Assembly: GCA_014377425.1 (NCBI GenBank) | Contig: JACMPQ010000048.1 | Location: 1 to 53,758 of the forward strand | Source: Microbacteriaceae bacterium | GTDB taxonomy: Bacteria > Actinomycetota > Actinomycetes > Actinomycetales > Microbacteriaceae | DNA length: 53,758 nucleotides | Direction: 5' to 3' | Part shown: positions 33,780 through 43,695 of the stretch, piece after piece | How the letters are laid out: the number at the start of each line of letters is the position of its first letter | Position numbering within the stretch: position 1 is the first letter of the stretch | Notes under the pieces: generated by a model | The model's input: the letters and a program-made list of their open reading frames with translations, nothing else | Databases searched by the model: none | Told to the model about the DNA's origin: nothing | Position numbers and translations under genes: made by a program

Positions 33780-35243
33780 CTACGTCGGGCGGATTTCGGG
33801 GATACTCTCGGTACGGGAGGAGACGACGTGCTTGGGGATGAAGCATCCGAAGAGCACACCGAGCGCGGCAACCCCCGCGGCCACCCCGAAGATCGTATGG
33901 AAGGCGTCGGAGGTGGGAATGACGACCCCCGCGGTGACGGTGACGGCCGACGACAGGATGACTCCGGCGAGGGTCGCGGCCAGAGTGGACCCGAGCGAGC
34001 GCATAACTGAGTTGAGCCCGTTGGAGGCCGCGGTAGTCGATGCCGGAACGGCCCGCATGATCAGGGTCGGCATCGCGGCATAGGCAAAACCCACCCCAAA
34101 TCCGACGAGGGTGGCCACCAAAATGACATGCCAGACCTCATGGTCGAGCACGATGGCGAGAAGGTAGGCGACGCAGATGATCACCAGCCCCAGCACGAGG
34201 CTGGTGCGCGGGCCTTTCGCCGCCGAGAGACGAGCGGCATAGGGAGAGAGGAAGAACATCACGAGTCCGCTCGGCATGAGGCACAGGCTTGCGGTGATCA
34301 GACTCACACCGAGCCCAACGTTGGTGTTGGTCGGCGACTCCAACAGCACAGGGAGGGTCGCCGCGGTAACAAAAAAGCCGAAGCCGACACAGATCGAGGC
34401 AAGGTTGGTGAGAAGCACCGGTCGGCGCGCCGCCACTCGAAGGTCTACGAGCGGATCCCGGGTGCGCAGTTCGAAGAAGCCCCAGAGCACGAGCACCACG
34501 GTTCCGCCGAGGAGAAGACCAAGGGTGAGTGGGCTGCCCCAACCCCATTCGCGCCCCTTCGAGAGGGCGAGCAAAATTCCGACCAGGCCGACGGCGAACC
34601 CGAGTGAACCGACGGTATCGAAACGGCCACCGAAGCGCAGAGTGCTCACCGGAATCTTCACCCAGACCAGAACGAGTGCCAGTAGGGCGAGCAGCGCAGA
34701 GAGCCAAAACAGATAGTGAAAGTTGAGGTTTTGCGCAATCACCGCCGAAATCGGAAGCCCGGCCGCACCGCCTACGCCGAGGGTAGCGCTCACCAGTGCG
34801 ATGGCAGCGCCAAGCTTTTTTGGATGGATGATATCGCGCAAAATGCTGATGGACATGGCAATCGTTCCAAGCCCGATCCCCTGAAGCACGCGACCCGCGA
34901 TCATCGGGATCACGGTGTTGGAGAGCGCCGAAAGCACCGATCCGGCAATCATCAAAACAATCAGAATCATCAGGATGCGCCGCTTGCCGAACATGTCACC
35001 GAGGCGACCCGAGATGGGGGTGGTAATTGCGGCGGAAAGCAGGGTGGCGATCAGCACCCACGAGGCGTCCCCGGGCGTCGTGTGTAGCAGCGCTGGTAAC
35101 TCCGGAAAAATCGGAGTTACCAGTGTTTGCATAAACGCTGCAATGAGCCCGGTGAATGCGAGGGTGGCAATTCGCGCGCGGTCACTGGGGATGCGGGTGA
35201 GCTTCTTACGTTCCGGGTGCAGCTCGGTGGTTGTCTCAGCCAT
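33780..35243 (-). CDS. MFS drug-efflux transporter, DHA2 (14-TM) type
   Basis: This integral membrane protein of 487 residues has about fourteen hydrophobic segments. The family motifs are WVLIATLLSAAITTPISGRLGDMFGKRR (motif A region), GRVLQGIGLG and a motif C-like GAAGLPISAVIA. Such proton-coupled pumps export cationic or amphipathic compounds, but the substrate is not predictable. The ATG follows GAAAGG. No regulator is adjacent; purL lies 62 bp upstream on the same strand. Confidence 0.88.
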   Translation of the reverse strand: MAETTTELHPERKKLTRIPSDRARIATLAFTGLIAAFMQTLVTPIFPELPALLHTTPGDASWVLIATLLSAAITTPISGRLGDMFGKRRILMILIVLMIAGSVLSALSNTVIPMIAGRVLQGIGLGTIAMSISILRDIIHPKKLGAAIALVSATLGVGGAAGLPISAVIAQNLNFHYLFWLSALLALLALVLVWVKIPVSTLRFGGRFDTVGSLGFAVGLVGILLALSKGREWGWGSPLTLGLLLGGTVVLVLWGFFELRTRDPLVDLRVAARRPVLLTNLASICVGFGFFVTAATLPVLLESPTNTNVGLGVSLITASLCLMPSGLVMFFLSPYAARLSAAKGPRTSLVLGLVIICVAYLLAIVLDHEVWHVILVATLVGFGVGFAYAAMPTLIMRAVPASTTAASNGLNSVMRSLGSTLAATLAGVILSSAVTVTAGVVIPTSDAFHTIFGVAAGVAALGVLFGCFIPKHVVSSRTESIPEIRPT

Positions 35244-35305
35244 TGTTGTGCCTTTCTGAAGAGCACGTCGCGGCGCTGAGACGGGGATAAAAAAGGGTCC
35301 GGAGA

Positions 35306-37624
35306 TTACTGCACGACGACCGTACCGAAACGGTCGGCGAGGGCGGCCCGGTGGACGCCGCGCAGTTCGTCGAGTTTCACGGTGAAGAGATCCTGCACTT
35401 CGAGTTCGCCCGAGTTGTCGGTGACGCCGATGCGCAGTACCGGATAGCCGCGGCCCTCGCAGAGTCCTTGAAACTTTACGTCGTCCTCGCGCGGCACCGA
35501 CACGATTACGCGACCGGTGGACTCACTGAACAGTGCGGTTGCGGCATCCACCGAATCGCGTTCGAGAATTTCGTTGAGCCAGACGCGCGCGCCAACACCG
35601 AAGCGCATGACCGATTCGGCCAGTGCCTGAGCGAGCCCGCCGTCGGCGAGGTCGTGGGCGGAGGCGATAAGGCTCTGTTCGCCTCCGGCGGCAATCAGCG
35701 CCGCCAGAGTCTGTTCAGCGGCGAGGTCGACCGCGGGGGGCATACCTCCGAGGTGATCGTGCACGACGCCCGCCCAGGCGGAGCCGTCGAGCTCAAGCAC
35801 GGTGGTTCCGAGCAGGTAAATGTTGTTGCCCTCGTCCTGCCAGCCGGAGGGGATGCGCATACCGACGTCGGAGATGATGCCGAGAACGGCGATCACCGGG
35901 GTCGGATGAATAGGCACGTCGCCCGTCTGGTTGTAAAAGCTCACGTTGCCGCCGGTGACCGGAATTTCGAGCTTCAGGCAGCCGTCGGAGAGGGCCTCCA
36001 CCGTGCGGCTGAACTGCCACATGACCTCTGGGTTCTCCGGGGAACCGAAGTTCAAGCAGTCGCTGACGGCGACCGGGGTGGCTCCCGTGACGGCGACGTT
36101 ACGGAAGGCTTCGGCTAGGGCGAGCTGGGCGCCGCGGTAGGGGTCGAGCTGACAAAAGCGACCGTTGGCGTCGGTGGCAACCGCGAAGCCGAGACCGGAT
36201 TCTTCGTCGATACGCACCATGCCGCCGTCATCCGGGAAGCTCAGTGCGGTATTGCCCATCACGTAGCGGTCGTACTGGTTGGTGATCCAACTCTTGTCGG
36301 CGAGGTTGGCGCTGCCGAGGAGGGCAAGGAACTGCTCGCGCAGAGCCTCGGGGGTGCTGGGGCGGTCGAGGCGGGCTGCGCTGTCGGCCTGCAGCGCATC
36401 GATCCAGCTGGGGTAGGCCACCGGGCGATCGTAGACCGGGCCATCGACGGCCACGGTGCGCGGCTCCACGTTGACGATTTCTTCGCCCTGCCAGTTGATG
36501 ATGAGCCGGCCGGTGTCGGTGACCTCACCGATCACGCTGGTTTCGACATCCCACTTGGCGGTGACGGCGAGGAACCCGGCGAGCTTCTCCGGGGTCACAA
36601 CCGCCATCATGCGCTCCTGGCTCTCCGACATGAGGACTTCCTCGGCGGTGAGCGATGGGTCGCGAAGCAGCACACTGTCGAGCTCGATGAACATGCCGCC
36701 GTCGCCGTTGGAGGCAAGTTCGCTCGTGGCGCAGGAGATGCCGGCGGCGCCGAGATCCTGAATTCCCTCGACCAGTCGACCGGCGAACAGCTCGAGGCAG
36801 CACTCGATCAGCACCTTCTCGGCGAAGGGGTCGCCGACCTGCACCGCGGGACGCTTGGTGGGGCCACCGGCCGAGAAGGAGTCGGAGGCGAGAATAGATG
36901 CCCCGCCGATGCCGTCGCCGCCGGTGCGCGCGCCGAACAACACGACTTTGTTGCCCACGCCGCGGGCATTGGCCAGGTGCAGGTCTTCGTGCCGCAGCAC
37001 GCCTACCGCGAGGGCGTTGACGAGCGGGTTGGCCTGGTAGACCGAGTCAAAGTAGGTTTCGCCGCCGATGTTCGGCAGTCCGAGGCAGTTGGCGTAGACG
37101 CTGATGCCGCTGACCACACCGTGTACGACGCGCGCGGTATCCGGGTGGTCAATGTGGCCGAAGCGCAGTGCGTCCATGACGGCGACCGGGCGGGCGCCCA
37201 TCGAGATGATGTCGCGCACGATCCCGCCGACGCCGGTCGCGGCGCCCTGGAACGGCTCGATGTAGCTGGGGTGGTTGTGGCTTTCGATCTTGAAGGTGAC
37301 CGCCCAGCCCTCGCCGACGTCGACGACGCCGGCGTTCTCGCCCATGCCCACCATGAGGTTCTTGCGCATCTTCTCGGTGGTCTTGGTTCCGAACTGGCGC
37401 AGGTAGTTTTTGCTGCTCTTATAGGAGCAGTGCTCGCTCCACATCACCGAGTACATGGCCAACTCGCCGCTCGTGGGGCGGCGGCCCAGAATCTCGCGAA
37501 TCTTGGCGTACTCGTCGCTCTTGAGGCCGAGCGCTGCGTACGGCTGTTCCTTCCCCGGTGTGGCGATGGCGTTGGCCACCGAATCGGGGGCGGATCGGGT
37601 CATGCCGGTGGTCGCTGCGCTCAC
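35306..37624 (-). CDS. purL: Phosphoribosylformylglycinamidine synthase subunit PurL
   Basis: This small-type PurL (772 residues) is the ATP-dependent synthase subunit that needs PurQ and PurS to form FGAM. The N-terminal helix [40 protein letters not shown], the ATP-site KIESHNHPS and [10 protein letters not shown]-type loop ([12 protein letters not shown]), and the paired C-terminal domain are intact. The GTG at 37624 has AGGAG 9 nt upstream; an ATG seven codons later is possible. It follows a LacI-type regulator gene by 107 bp. Confidence 0.97.
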   Translation of the reverse strand: MSAATTGMTRSAPDSVANAIATPGKEQPYAALGLKSDEYAKIREILGRRPTSGELAMYSVMWSEHCSYKSSKNYLRQFGTKTTEKMRKNLMVGMGENAGVVDVGEGWAVTFKIESHNHPSYIEPFQGAATGVGGIVRDIISMGARPVAVMDALRFGHIDHPDTARVVHGVVSGISVYANCLGLPNIGGETYFDSVYQANPLVNALAVGVLRHEDLHLANARGVGNKVVLFGARTGGDGIGGASILASDSFSAGGPTKRPAVQVGDPFAEKVLIECCLELFAGRLVEGIQDLGAAGISCATSELASNGDGGMFIELDSVLLRDPSLTAEEVLMSESQERMMAVVTPEKLAGFLAVTAKWDVETSVIGEVTDTGRLIINWQGEEIVNVEPRTVAVDGPVYDRPVAYPSWIDALQADSAARLDRPSTPEALREQFLALLGSANLADKSWITNQYDRYVMGNTALSFPDDGGMVRIDEESGLGFAVATDANGRFCQLDPYRGAQLALAEAFRNVAVTGATPVAVSDCLNFGSPENPEVMWQFSRTVEALSDGCLKLEIPVTGGNVSFYNQTGDVPIHPTPVIAVLGIISDVGMRIPSGWQDEGNNIYLLGTTVLELDGSAWAGVVHDHLGGMPPAVDLAAEQTLAALIAAGGEQSLIASAHDLADGGLAQALAESVMRFGVGARVWLNEILERDSVDAATALFSESTGRVIVSVPREDDVKFQGLCEGRGYPVLRIGVTDNSGELEVQDLFTVKLDELRGVHRAALADRFGTVVVQ

Positions 37625-37731
37625 GGGGTGGGGCTCCTAGCTGGGGGGATGCCGTACCTCGCAATCTTAGCGAGCGGTCGAGCGTGCCCCCGGGCGAGCT
37701 GGTGCGGCTCAGCTGGTTCGTGTGGCGGTGC

Positions 37732-38928
37732 TCAGCTAATTCGCGTGCCGGTGCGGAGCGGCCGGTGATGAATCGGCGCTGCCGGGCGTCGACCGCCGTC
37801 CACGCCAAATGGCGATGCGGATGCGGATGCGGTGCGCGCCGCAGTCATAGCTGCGACGAAACTCGGTGGCGAGGCCGCCGCGTGAAGCTGAGCGTGGGTG
37901 TCGCGCAGAACCGGGATGACCCCGTGCACGACACGACGGGTGCCGCCAGCCCAGCCGGAAATCCGATCAAGCAACAGTGCGACCGCGCTGTGCAGTAGGT
38001 CGTCAAACGGCACGCTGATGGTGGTCAGACCGATGGTGGGCCACGACGCCTGGTCGAGGTCGTCAAAGCCGATCACGGTGAGATCTTGCGGAATGTTCAG
38101 CCCGAGTTCATAGGCGCGGTTGAGAACGCCGAATGCAATGGAATCGTCCGCGCAGAACAGGGCGGTTGGAGCGGGCTTTCGGGCGAGCAACGCGTCCACC
38201 GAGTTGAATCCGTGGTCATAATCGGCGGCGCCCACGTGGGCGAAGCGCTCGTCGAGCGGCACGCCGGCGTCGGCCAGTCGCTGGCGGAAACCCTCGGCGC
38301 GATCGCGCCCGGTACTGCAATCCACCGGTCCGAAGAGGGCGGCAATGTGCGTGTGCCCGGCATCGAGGAGGAGCCCGGCGGCGAGTTCCCCGCCGGCGAA
38401 GTCGTTCGCAATACTGGAGTCGAGTTCATCCCCGTCGGTGTAGCGCTGGAGAAGAACGGTGGGGATTTTCAACCGTTGAAGAATAAGCGGCAGCGGCGAG
38501 TCGAGCAAAACGGTGGCGAGGATGACACCGTCGATTCCGCCGCCCAGCAGCTTTCGCTGCACCTCTTCGGTTTCAGCGTCGGCGGTGATGAGGGTGAGGT
38601 CGTAGCCCTTGGCGCTCAATTCGTCGTGCAGGGGAGGAACCAGAAGCGACCACTGTGGGTTCTCTAGGTCCACCACGAGCGCGATGCGCTTGGTGCCCAG
38701 TACCGGGGCCGGTTTCGCCGGCTCGGCAGCAACATATTCGAGGGCGGCTGCGGCGCTGAGCACACGCTCGATCGTCTCGGCGTCGAGACTCGGGTCACCG
38801 CGGAGCGCGCGGGCGACGGTGGACTGGGAGACTCCGGCAGCGGCAGCCACCGTGAAGCTCGTAATGCGTCGCGGCGAGGAACCGGCCTGCGGAGCTGTTG
38901 AGAACGCTCCTGATCGGGCAGTAGCCAC
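37732..38928 (-). CDS. LacI-family transcriptional regulator
   Basis: The N-terminal helix-turn-helix (FTVAAAAGVSQSTVARALRG) is followed by a hinge and a periplasmic-binding-protein-like sensor domain (GTKRIALVVDLENPQWSLLV, FCADDSIAFGVLNRAYELGL, DLTVIGFDDLDQASW). At 398 residues it is longer than usual because of an unconserved Ala/Ser/Arg-rich tail of about 40 residues. GTG start with GGAG 6 nt upstream. It sits between purQ and purL on the same strand. PurR of enterobacteria is also LacI-type, so a purine role is possible, but sugar regulators are far commoner; the effector is unknown. Confidence 0.88.
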   Translation of the reverse strand: MATARSGAFSTAPQAGSSPRRITSFTVAAAAGVSQSTVARALRGDPSLDAETIERVLSAAAALEYVAAEPAKPAPVLGTKRIALVVDLENPQWSLLVPPLHDELSAKGYDLTLITADAETEEVQRKLLGGGIDGVILATVLLDSPLPLILQRLKIPTVLLQRYTDGDELDSSIANDFAGGELAAGLLLDAGHTHIAALFGPVDCSTGRDRAEGFRQRLADAGVPLDERFAHVGAADYDHGFNSVDALLARKPAPTALFCADDSIAFGVLNRAYELGLNIPQDLTVIGFDDLDQASWPTIGLTTISVPFDDLLHSAVALLLDRISGWAGGTRRVVHGVIPVLRDTHAQLHAAASPPSFVAAMTAARTASASASPFGVDGGRRPAAPIHHRPLRTGTRIS

Positions 38929-39225
38929 AGTCGCTCCAGACGAAATTGCCGAGAAGGCAACGAACGGTTTTCGGTGATCACCGACGAGTAGCTGTCTCGT
39001 GAAGTGGCCCCCAGGCGCATTGACCGACGGTCGATGTGCGCCCCCATACTACTGAACCGGCGCTCCGCGTGGTGGACGAGTTTTGACGCCGGATTACCCG
39101 CTAAACGCTCATGATTTCGGGCACTCGTGAGGAACAAAATTCTGGGTTCAAAGAGACCCGCTGATCGGGCGCGTGACTTCGGTCGACGGCATCCCGACCC
39201 GACGCCATCCCGACGCCGCCTCGTC
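38929..39225. other. Gene-free interval between purQ and the LacI gene
   Basis: About 300 bp hold no convincing reading frame, RNA gene or strong hairpin. A short direct repeat of the type CATCCCGACnCGACG occurs near 39189-39215, just after the purQ stop. The promoter of the LacI gene should lie in the part nearest 38929. Confidence 0.5.
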
Positions 39226-39924
39226 TCAGACCGAAGTGGCGAAGGCGGCGATAGCCGAGGTGAAGAAAGTGAGACCGTCGGTGCCGGAGCGCATTGCCGC
39301 GGCTGTGTCGGGGCCGAAGCCTTCTTCAACGGCGTGCTCAGGATGCGGCATCAACCCCACCACGTTGCCGCGGGCATTGGTGATGCCGGCGATGTCGTTG
39401 AGTGAGCCGTTTGGGTTCAGCTCCAGGTAGCGAAACGCCACCAGGTTTTCGCCCTCGAGCCGCGCGATGGTGTCGGCGTCGGCAATGAAGCCGCCCTCAC
39501 CATTCTTGAGCGGGATGGTGATTTCGGCGGCGGGCGCGAAGCCGTTGGTCCAGGCGGTGGAGGTGTTCTCGACCCGGAGCTTCTGATCGCGGCAGACGAA
39601 GGAGCCATGGTTGTTGCGAATGAGGCCGCCCGGCAAGAGGTGCGCCTCGGCCAGCATCTGAAATCCGTTGCAGATTCCGAGCACTGGAACCCCGCGGTTT
39701 GCGGCCGCAATAATCTCGGCCATGATCGGCGAGAGGCTAGCGATGGCGCCGCAGCGCAGGTAGTCGCCGTAGCTGAAACCGCCGGGAAGAATGAGGGCGT
39801 CGACCCCGTGCAGGTCGTGCTCGCCGTGCCAGAGGGCGACGGCATCCGCTCCCGCCAAGCGAACCGCGCGCTGGGCATCCCGGTCGTCGAGGGAGCCGGG
39901 GAAGGTGACGACGCCGATGCGCAT
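39226..39924 (-). CDS. purQ: Phosphoribosylformylglycinamidine synthase subunit PurQ
   Basis: This glutaminase subunit feeds ammonia to PurL. It is a class I amidotransferase of 232 residues with nucleophile cysteine in [11 protein letters not shown], oxyanion loop [14 protein letters not shown], and catalytic His in [10 protein letters not shown]. Its ATG overlaps the purS stop (TAATG), so the two are coupled. The gene is separated from purL by the LacI-type regulator. Confidence 0.97.
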   Translation of the reverse strand: MRIGVVTFPGSLDDRDAQRAVRLAGADAVALWHGEHDLHGVDALILPGGFSYGDYLRCGAIASLSPIMAEIIAAANRGVPVLGICNGFQMLAEAHLLPGGLIRNNHGSFVCRDQKLRVENTSTAWTNGFAPAAEITIPLKNGEGGFIADADTIARLEGENLVAFRYLELNPNGSLNDIAGITNARGNVVGLMPHPEHAVEEGFGPDTAAAMRSGTDGLTFFTSAIAAFATSV

Positions 39925-40235
39925 TACAGCGCGGCCGGCGTCGAGTTGGCCGAAGTTGAGGCGGCCGAGGTTGAGGTGGCAGGTTTGGCGTTGGCAAAAT
40001 GCACGCTCACGACGTCTTCGATCACGCCGTTGGAAAGCAGGTGCTCGGCGAGCTCGCGCGCCTCGGAGAGGGCTGCGTCATCGGCGTCTCCCGCAAAGCT
40101 CAACTCGAAGCGTTTGCCGAGGCGAACGTCGGTGAAGCGCGAGGTTCCGCTGCGGGCTAGAGCGCCGGCAACCGCTTTACCGGCCGGATCCAGGAGCACG
40201 GCTTTCGGCATAACTTCGACGACGATTGTGGGCAC
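39924..40235 (-). CDS. purS: Phosphoribosylformylglycinamidine synthase subunit PurS
   Basis: This small structural subunit bridges PurL and PurQ. The start [21 protein letters not shown] and the core ending VEDVVSV-like ([10 protein letters not shown]) match the family. At 103 residues it is longer than the usual 80-85 because of a C-terminal tail of three imperfect pentapeptides ([15 protein letters not shown]) coded by 15-bp repeats. The GTG follows CTGGAG at 5-nt spacing. It is divergent from the PerM/AI-2E gene. Confidence 0.93.
   Translation of the reverse strand: MPTIVVEVMPKAVLLDPAGKAVAGALARSGTSRFTDVRLGKRFELSFAGDADDAALSEARELAEHLLSNGVIEDVVSVHFANAKPATSTSAASTSANSTPAAL
39933..39977. repeat. 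15-bp in-frame tandem array in purS tail
   Basis: Three contiguous imperfect 15-mers ending in TCGGCC or CCGGCC (minus strand) encode [10 protein letters not shown] and NSTPA just before the purS stop. Confidence 0.8.
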
Positions 40236-40456
40236 GGTGACTCCAGAGAAGTGAGGGGAGGTGAATCCCCAGTCTACCGCGGGGCTGTGTGGCCCCTGCG
40301 GCTTCGGGGTGGCCCTAGCCACAGCAATGGGGCTTGCTCCCCGGGTAGGCCGTTTAGCCGGCGCAGGCAAGCCCCTCGGAGGATTCGGTGCACCGAGGTA
40401 CTGTCGACACTTCTGAACCAAAGGCAACACTGTGAACCAAGGGAACCACCATCACC

Positions 40457-41596
40457 ATGTTCGCTAAATCTCGCGCCCTCGAACCCACCCCCGCCGCCGC
40501 CGTGCAATCGCGCATCTGGTCGGACTCTCTCGGCCACGCCGCGACCCGCTGCGCACAGGCGCTGCTGGTGCTGATCGTGGTGGTGGTGTCGGTGTACGCC
40601 ATCATCCAGCTCAAGCTCGTGGTCATCCCGGTGATCCTTGCGCTGATTTTGGCGTCGGCCGTGCGTCCGCTGGTTCGGTTCTTGGAGCGCCGGATGCCGC
40701 GAGTCGCCGCCGCCGCAATCGCCCTCCTGCTCGGGGTTATCGTCTTCGGCGGCATTATCACCATCGCCATTGTCGGCATTCAGAGCCAGTTCGGTGCGCT
40801 GAAGAAGTCGGTGAGCACGGGCATTGATCAGGTGGTGGCGTTTGTCAACGACGGCCCGATACCGATCAATGCCAAGCAGATTTCGGATGCCCGCAAGTCG
40901 GTGCTCGACTTTGTTACCAGCAGCCAATTTGGCACCGGGGCGCTCGCCGGAGTCTCAACGGCAATCGAACTAATCACCGGAATTGTGTTGGCAATTTTCG
41001 TGCTGTTTTACTTCACCAAAGACGGCCCGCAAATCTGGAGCTTTCTGATTCGCCCGCTGAAACCGGAAGCGCACGCCAAGGCACGCCGGGCGGGAGACTG
41101 TGCCGTGTCGGTACTCGGGGGCTACGTGCGCGGCACGGCGATCGTGGCCTTCGTGGATGCCGCTTTCATCGGCGTCGCCCTGCTGATCTTGAAGGTTCCG
41201 CTAGCGCTGCCGCTGTCGATTCTGGTGTTCATCGGCGCCTTCATCCCGATTGTTGGCGCATCGGCCACCGGGATCATCGCCGGACTCGTGGCGCTCGTCA
41301 CCGTCGACCTCAACGCGGCCATTTGGATCGGGATTGTGGTGATTGCCGTCAACCAGCTGGAGGGCAACTTCCTCTCGCCGGTGGTGCTGGGTAAATCGCT
41401 CAAACTGCACGAGTTGGTGGTGCTCCTGGCATTGACCGCGGGCACAATTCTCGGCGGCATCGTGGGCACCCTGCTATCGGTGCCCATCGCGGCCGTCGCC
41501 TGGGCCATCATCAAATCGTGGAACGAGCCGGCGGAGGTTGTGCCCGGGATCGACGCACCGCGGGGCGGTCGCGAAAAGTTTGTGGTGCGGCGGTAG
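40457..41596 (+). CDS. AI-2E/PerM family membrane protein
   Basis: This 379-residue membrane protein of the PerM/AI-2E family has about seven to eight helices in the family pattern. The N-terminal pair starts VYAIIQLKLVVIPVILALILA, and the C-terminal block holds GAFIPIVGASATGIIAGLVAL and NQLEGNFLSPVVLGKSLKLHEL, the most conserved region. Members have been linked to autoinducer-2 or Na+/H+ export; the substrate here is unknown. The ATG follows AAGGGAA. An intergenic GGCACC hexamer array follows its stop. Confidence 0.88.
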   Translation: MFAKSRALEPTPAAAVQSRIWSDSLGHAATRCAQALLVLIVVVVSVYAIIQLKLVVIPVILALILASAVRPLVRFLERRMPRVAAAAIALLLGVIVFGGIITIAIVGIQSQFGALKKSVSTGIDQVVAFVNDGPIPINAKQISDARKSVLDFVTSSQFGTGALAGVSTAIELITGIVLAIFVLFYFTKDGPQIWSFLIRPLKPEAHAKARRAGDCAVSVLGGYVRGTAIVAFVDAAFIGVALLILKVPLALPLSILVFIGAFIPIVGASATGIIAGLVALVTVDLNAAIWIGIVVIAVNQLEGNFLSPVVLGKSLKLHELVVLLALTAGTILGGIVGTLLSVPIAAVAWAIIKSWNEPAEVVPGIDAPRGGREKFVVRR

Positions 41597-41624
41597 CGGG
41601 GCGGCAGCCGGCGCAATCGGCGTC

Positions 41625-41659
41625 GGCACCGGCACCGGCACCGGCAGGGGCACCGGCAG
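41625..41659. repeat. 6-bp tandem array, intergenic
   Basis: Imperfect GGCACC hexamers lie between the convergent 3' ends of the PerM-like and kinase genes. The same hexamer is used as an Ala-Pro coding repeat near 26432-26461. Confidence 0.8.
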
Positions 41660-41679
41660 CGATTAGTTCGGCTGGCTCG

Positions 41680-42492
41680 TTAGTCCAGCTCCAGTAGGTG
41701 GTCAGCGCGCGCGGCCGTGCGGTCGATGAGCTCGGCGTTGGCGGCATCCGGTCCCATCGCCCAGGCGCGCGCCTCAGCCGGGGACTTGCCAAACCGCTCG
41801 TGCCGAGCAATTAGCCGAGACAGACGGATGTCGTCGGCGAGACGCACAAAGAAACTTAGATCGAGCAGCGCGGCCACCGCGTTCCAGCCCGTGCTCGGGT
41901 CATCCAGCAGTAAATAGTTGCCCTCGACAACCACGATATTTGTAGCGGCGGTGATGATGAGGGCGCCGGGCACCGGCTCCTCCCGATCGCGATCGAAGCC
42001 GGGAATAGCAATCTCCCGCTGCCCGGTGTCGCCGCGAAGCTCCCGCGACTCTCGAAGCCCGCGAAGCTTTCGCAGGGTCGCAACAAATCCGACCACGTCG
42101 AAAGTGTCGGGCGCTCCCATCCGTTCCCGTCGGCCCAGCTCGTGAAGCCGTGCCTGGGGAAGATGAAAGCCATCCATCGACAGCAACTGGGCGTCGTGGC
42201 CGAGCTCTGCCACGAGCCGCTCGGCGATAGTGGTCTTGCCCGCCCCGGGAGATCCCGTGATTCCGATGATGAGTCGGCCGTTACCCTCGGATGCTTGCTT
42301 TCCGAACGCTGCGCTGCCGAACGCTGCGCTGCCGAACGCTGCGCTGCCGAACGCCGAGCTGTCAGAGGCCGATTCGTCGGCTGCCGAGCTGTCGGATGCA
42401 GGGCTGTCGGATGCAGAGCTGTCGGATGCAGAGCTTTTGGCGGCAGAACGAACCAGTCGGGTCAATTCGGCGTGCCCGGTGATCGTCGTCAT
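41680..42492 (-). CDS. P-loop nucleoside/sugar kinase with inserted pentapeptide repeats
   Basis: This kinase of the uridine-kinase/PanK-like superfamily has Walker A GITGSPGAGKTT (about residue 80), an acidic substrate motif LLSMDGFHLP, VVVEGNYLLLDD and the lid SRLIARHERFGKS. Related proteins (YggC/FrcK types) phosphorylate nucleosides or fructose-like sugars; the substrate is not fixed. Between the N-terminal helix and the P-loop, nine 15-bp repeats insert about 45 residues (SDSSA-type then FGSAA-type), which must be a flexible spacer. Length is 270 residues. CACACT lies 6 nt before the ATG, a weak leaderless-type -10. Confidence 0.85.
   Translation of the reverse strand: MTTITGHAELTRLVRSAAKSSASDSSASDSPASDSSAADESASDSSAFGSAAFGSAAFGSAAFGKQASEGNGRLIIGITGSPGAGKTTIAERLVAELGHDAQLLSMDGFHLPQARLHELGRRERMGAPDTFDVVGFVATLRKLRGLRESRELRGDTGQREIAIPGFDRDREEPVPGALIITAATNIVVVEGNYLLLDDPSTGWNAVAALLDLSFFVRLADDIRLSRLIARHERFGKSPAEARAWAMGPDAANAELIDRTAARADHLLELD
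42302..42436. repeat. 15-bp tandem array, nine contiguous units, in kinase gene
   Basis: Nine 15-mers run without interruption. Three identical CCGAACGCTGCGCTG copies (42302-42346) are followed by diverged units, then TCGGATGCAG-type copies (42392-42436). All keep the frame, coding xSAxx or SDxxA pentapeptides. Confidence 0.93.
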
Positions 42493-42546
42493 CGATCCAG
42501 TGTGCCCGTTTGGTGGGGCGCGAACGGACAGTCGGGATGCATCCGG

Positions 42547-43458
42547 TTAGCCCGCGACGCTCACTCGCACTAAATTTGCCCACGGGTCTTTGAAGCTCAG
42601 CCCCGCACCGTCGTTGCGGGTGGCGACGCGGTGATGGAGCATCCGTTGTTCGAGCGCGCCGAGGTCGTCGAGGGTCGGAACCACGATGTCGACGCGACCG
42701 AGTCCGAGAGCCCGCGGGCGCGGCCCGGCACCCCGACTGCCCCAGACGTTCATTGCCATGTGGTGGTGATAGCCGCCCGCGCTCACGAACAGGGCTTGGT
42801 TGCCGAGGGCAATGGTCTGCTCGAAGCCGACCTTCGTTACGTAAAACTCATGCGCCGAGGCGATGTCGCCCACGGCAAGGTGCACGTGACCCACCACGGC
42901 CACGCTCGACGTCTGCACGGATGCGCGCGGCCCCGCACCGTTGCTGGCGCCCTTGACAGCACCAGGCAGGTGCTCGTGCAGAAACACGTTTGGGTCGAGC
43001 GGCAGACTGGCCATTTCAATTTGCCCGTTCGCCCAACTCCACTCGGCGCGGGCGCGATCCCAGTACAGCTCCACCCCGTTGCCCTCGGGGTCGGTGAAGT
43101 AGAACGCCTGGCTGACGAGGTGGTCGGCGCAGCCGGTGTAACTCTGCGGGGACGAGGTGGCGATCGATTCGATGGCCAGCGCGAGGCTGGCCTGGGTGTC
43201 GAACAGAATCGCGGTGTGGAAGAGGCCTGCCGAACCGAGTGCTGCCTGGGTCAGGGTCGGCTGATGCTCCAGTACGAGCAGCGAAACGGTGCCGCGACCG
43301 AGGGTGACCCGGCCTCCTTCGGCCGAGAACACCTGTAGCCCAAGGGAATCGCGATACCAGGCGGTCATCCCGTCGAGGTCGCTAACCAACAGGGTCACCG
43401 AACCCATTGACGTGGCGGCAGCAAGAACGTCAAGCGGACGAACCGGATCGTAGGTCAT
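42547..43458 (-). CDS. VOC-family (glyoxalase/extradiol dioxygenase-like) protein
   Basis: The 303 residues hold two vicinal-oxygen-chelate halves, each with paired beta-alpha-beta-beta modules. Metal-ligand-like residues are present: H in LFHTAILF, E in GNGVELYWD, H in VGHVHLAVGD. This resembles CatE/YfiE-type catechol 2,3-dioxygenase-like proteins, whose substrates vary. The ATG follows AAGGAA. The 237 bp upstream, to the divergent monooxygenase gene, hold no further frame. Confidence 0.82.
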   Translation of the reverse strand: MTYDPVRPLDVLAAATSMGSVTLLVSDLDGMTAWYRDSLGLQVFSAEGGRVTLGRGTVSLLVLEHQPTLTQAALGSAGLFHTAILFDTQASLALAIESIATSSPQSYTGCADHLVSQAFYFTDPEGNGVELYWDRARAEWSWANGQIEMASLPLDPNVFLHEHLPGAVKGASNGAGPRASVQTSSVAVVGHVHLAVGDIASAHEFYVTKVGFEQTIALGNQALFVSAGGYHHHMAMNVWGSRGAGPRPRALGLGRVDIVVPTLDDLGALEQRMLHHRVATRNDGAGLSFKDPWANLVRVSVAG

Positions 43459-43695
43459 TAGGTTCCTTGGATGAGGGTGGGGACGAGGACGTTCGCGAGG
43501 CTTCGAGAGGTGCTGTGGATGAGGGCGTGATCGAAGGTTTTCACGAGGGCTAAAACCGGTACGGTTGCCGCTGCCGCAACCATCCCGCCCCGCTGACTAT
43601 TCCGGGTGCAACAATGATGCTCGGCAAAGCCGGGCTGCGACGGGTCTAGCCTGTACACGTTCTGTCGTTCCGCTGCACATTGTTCGAGGAGTTTC

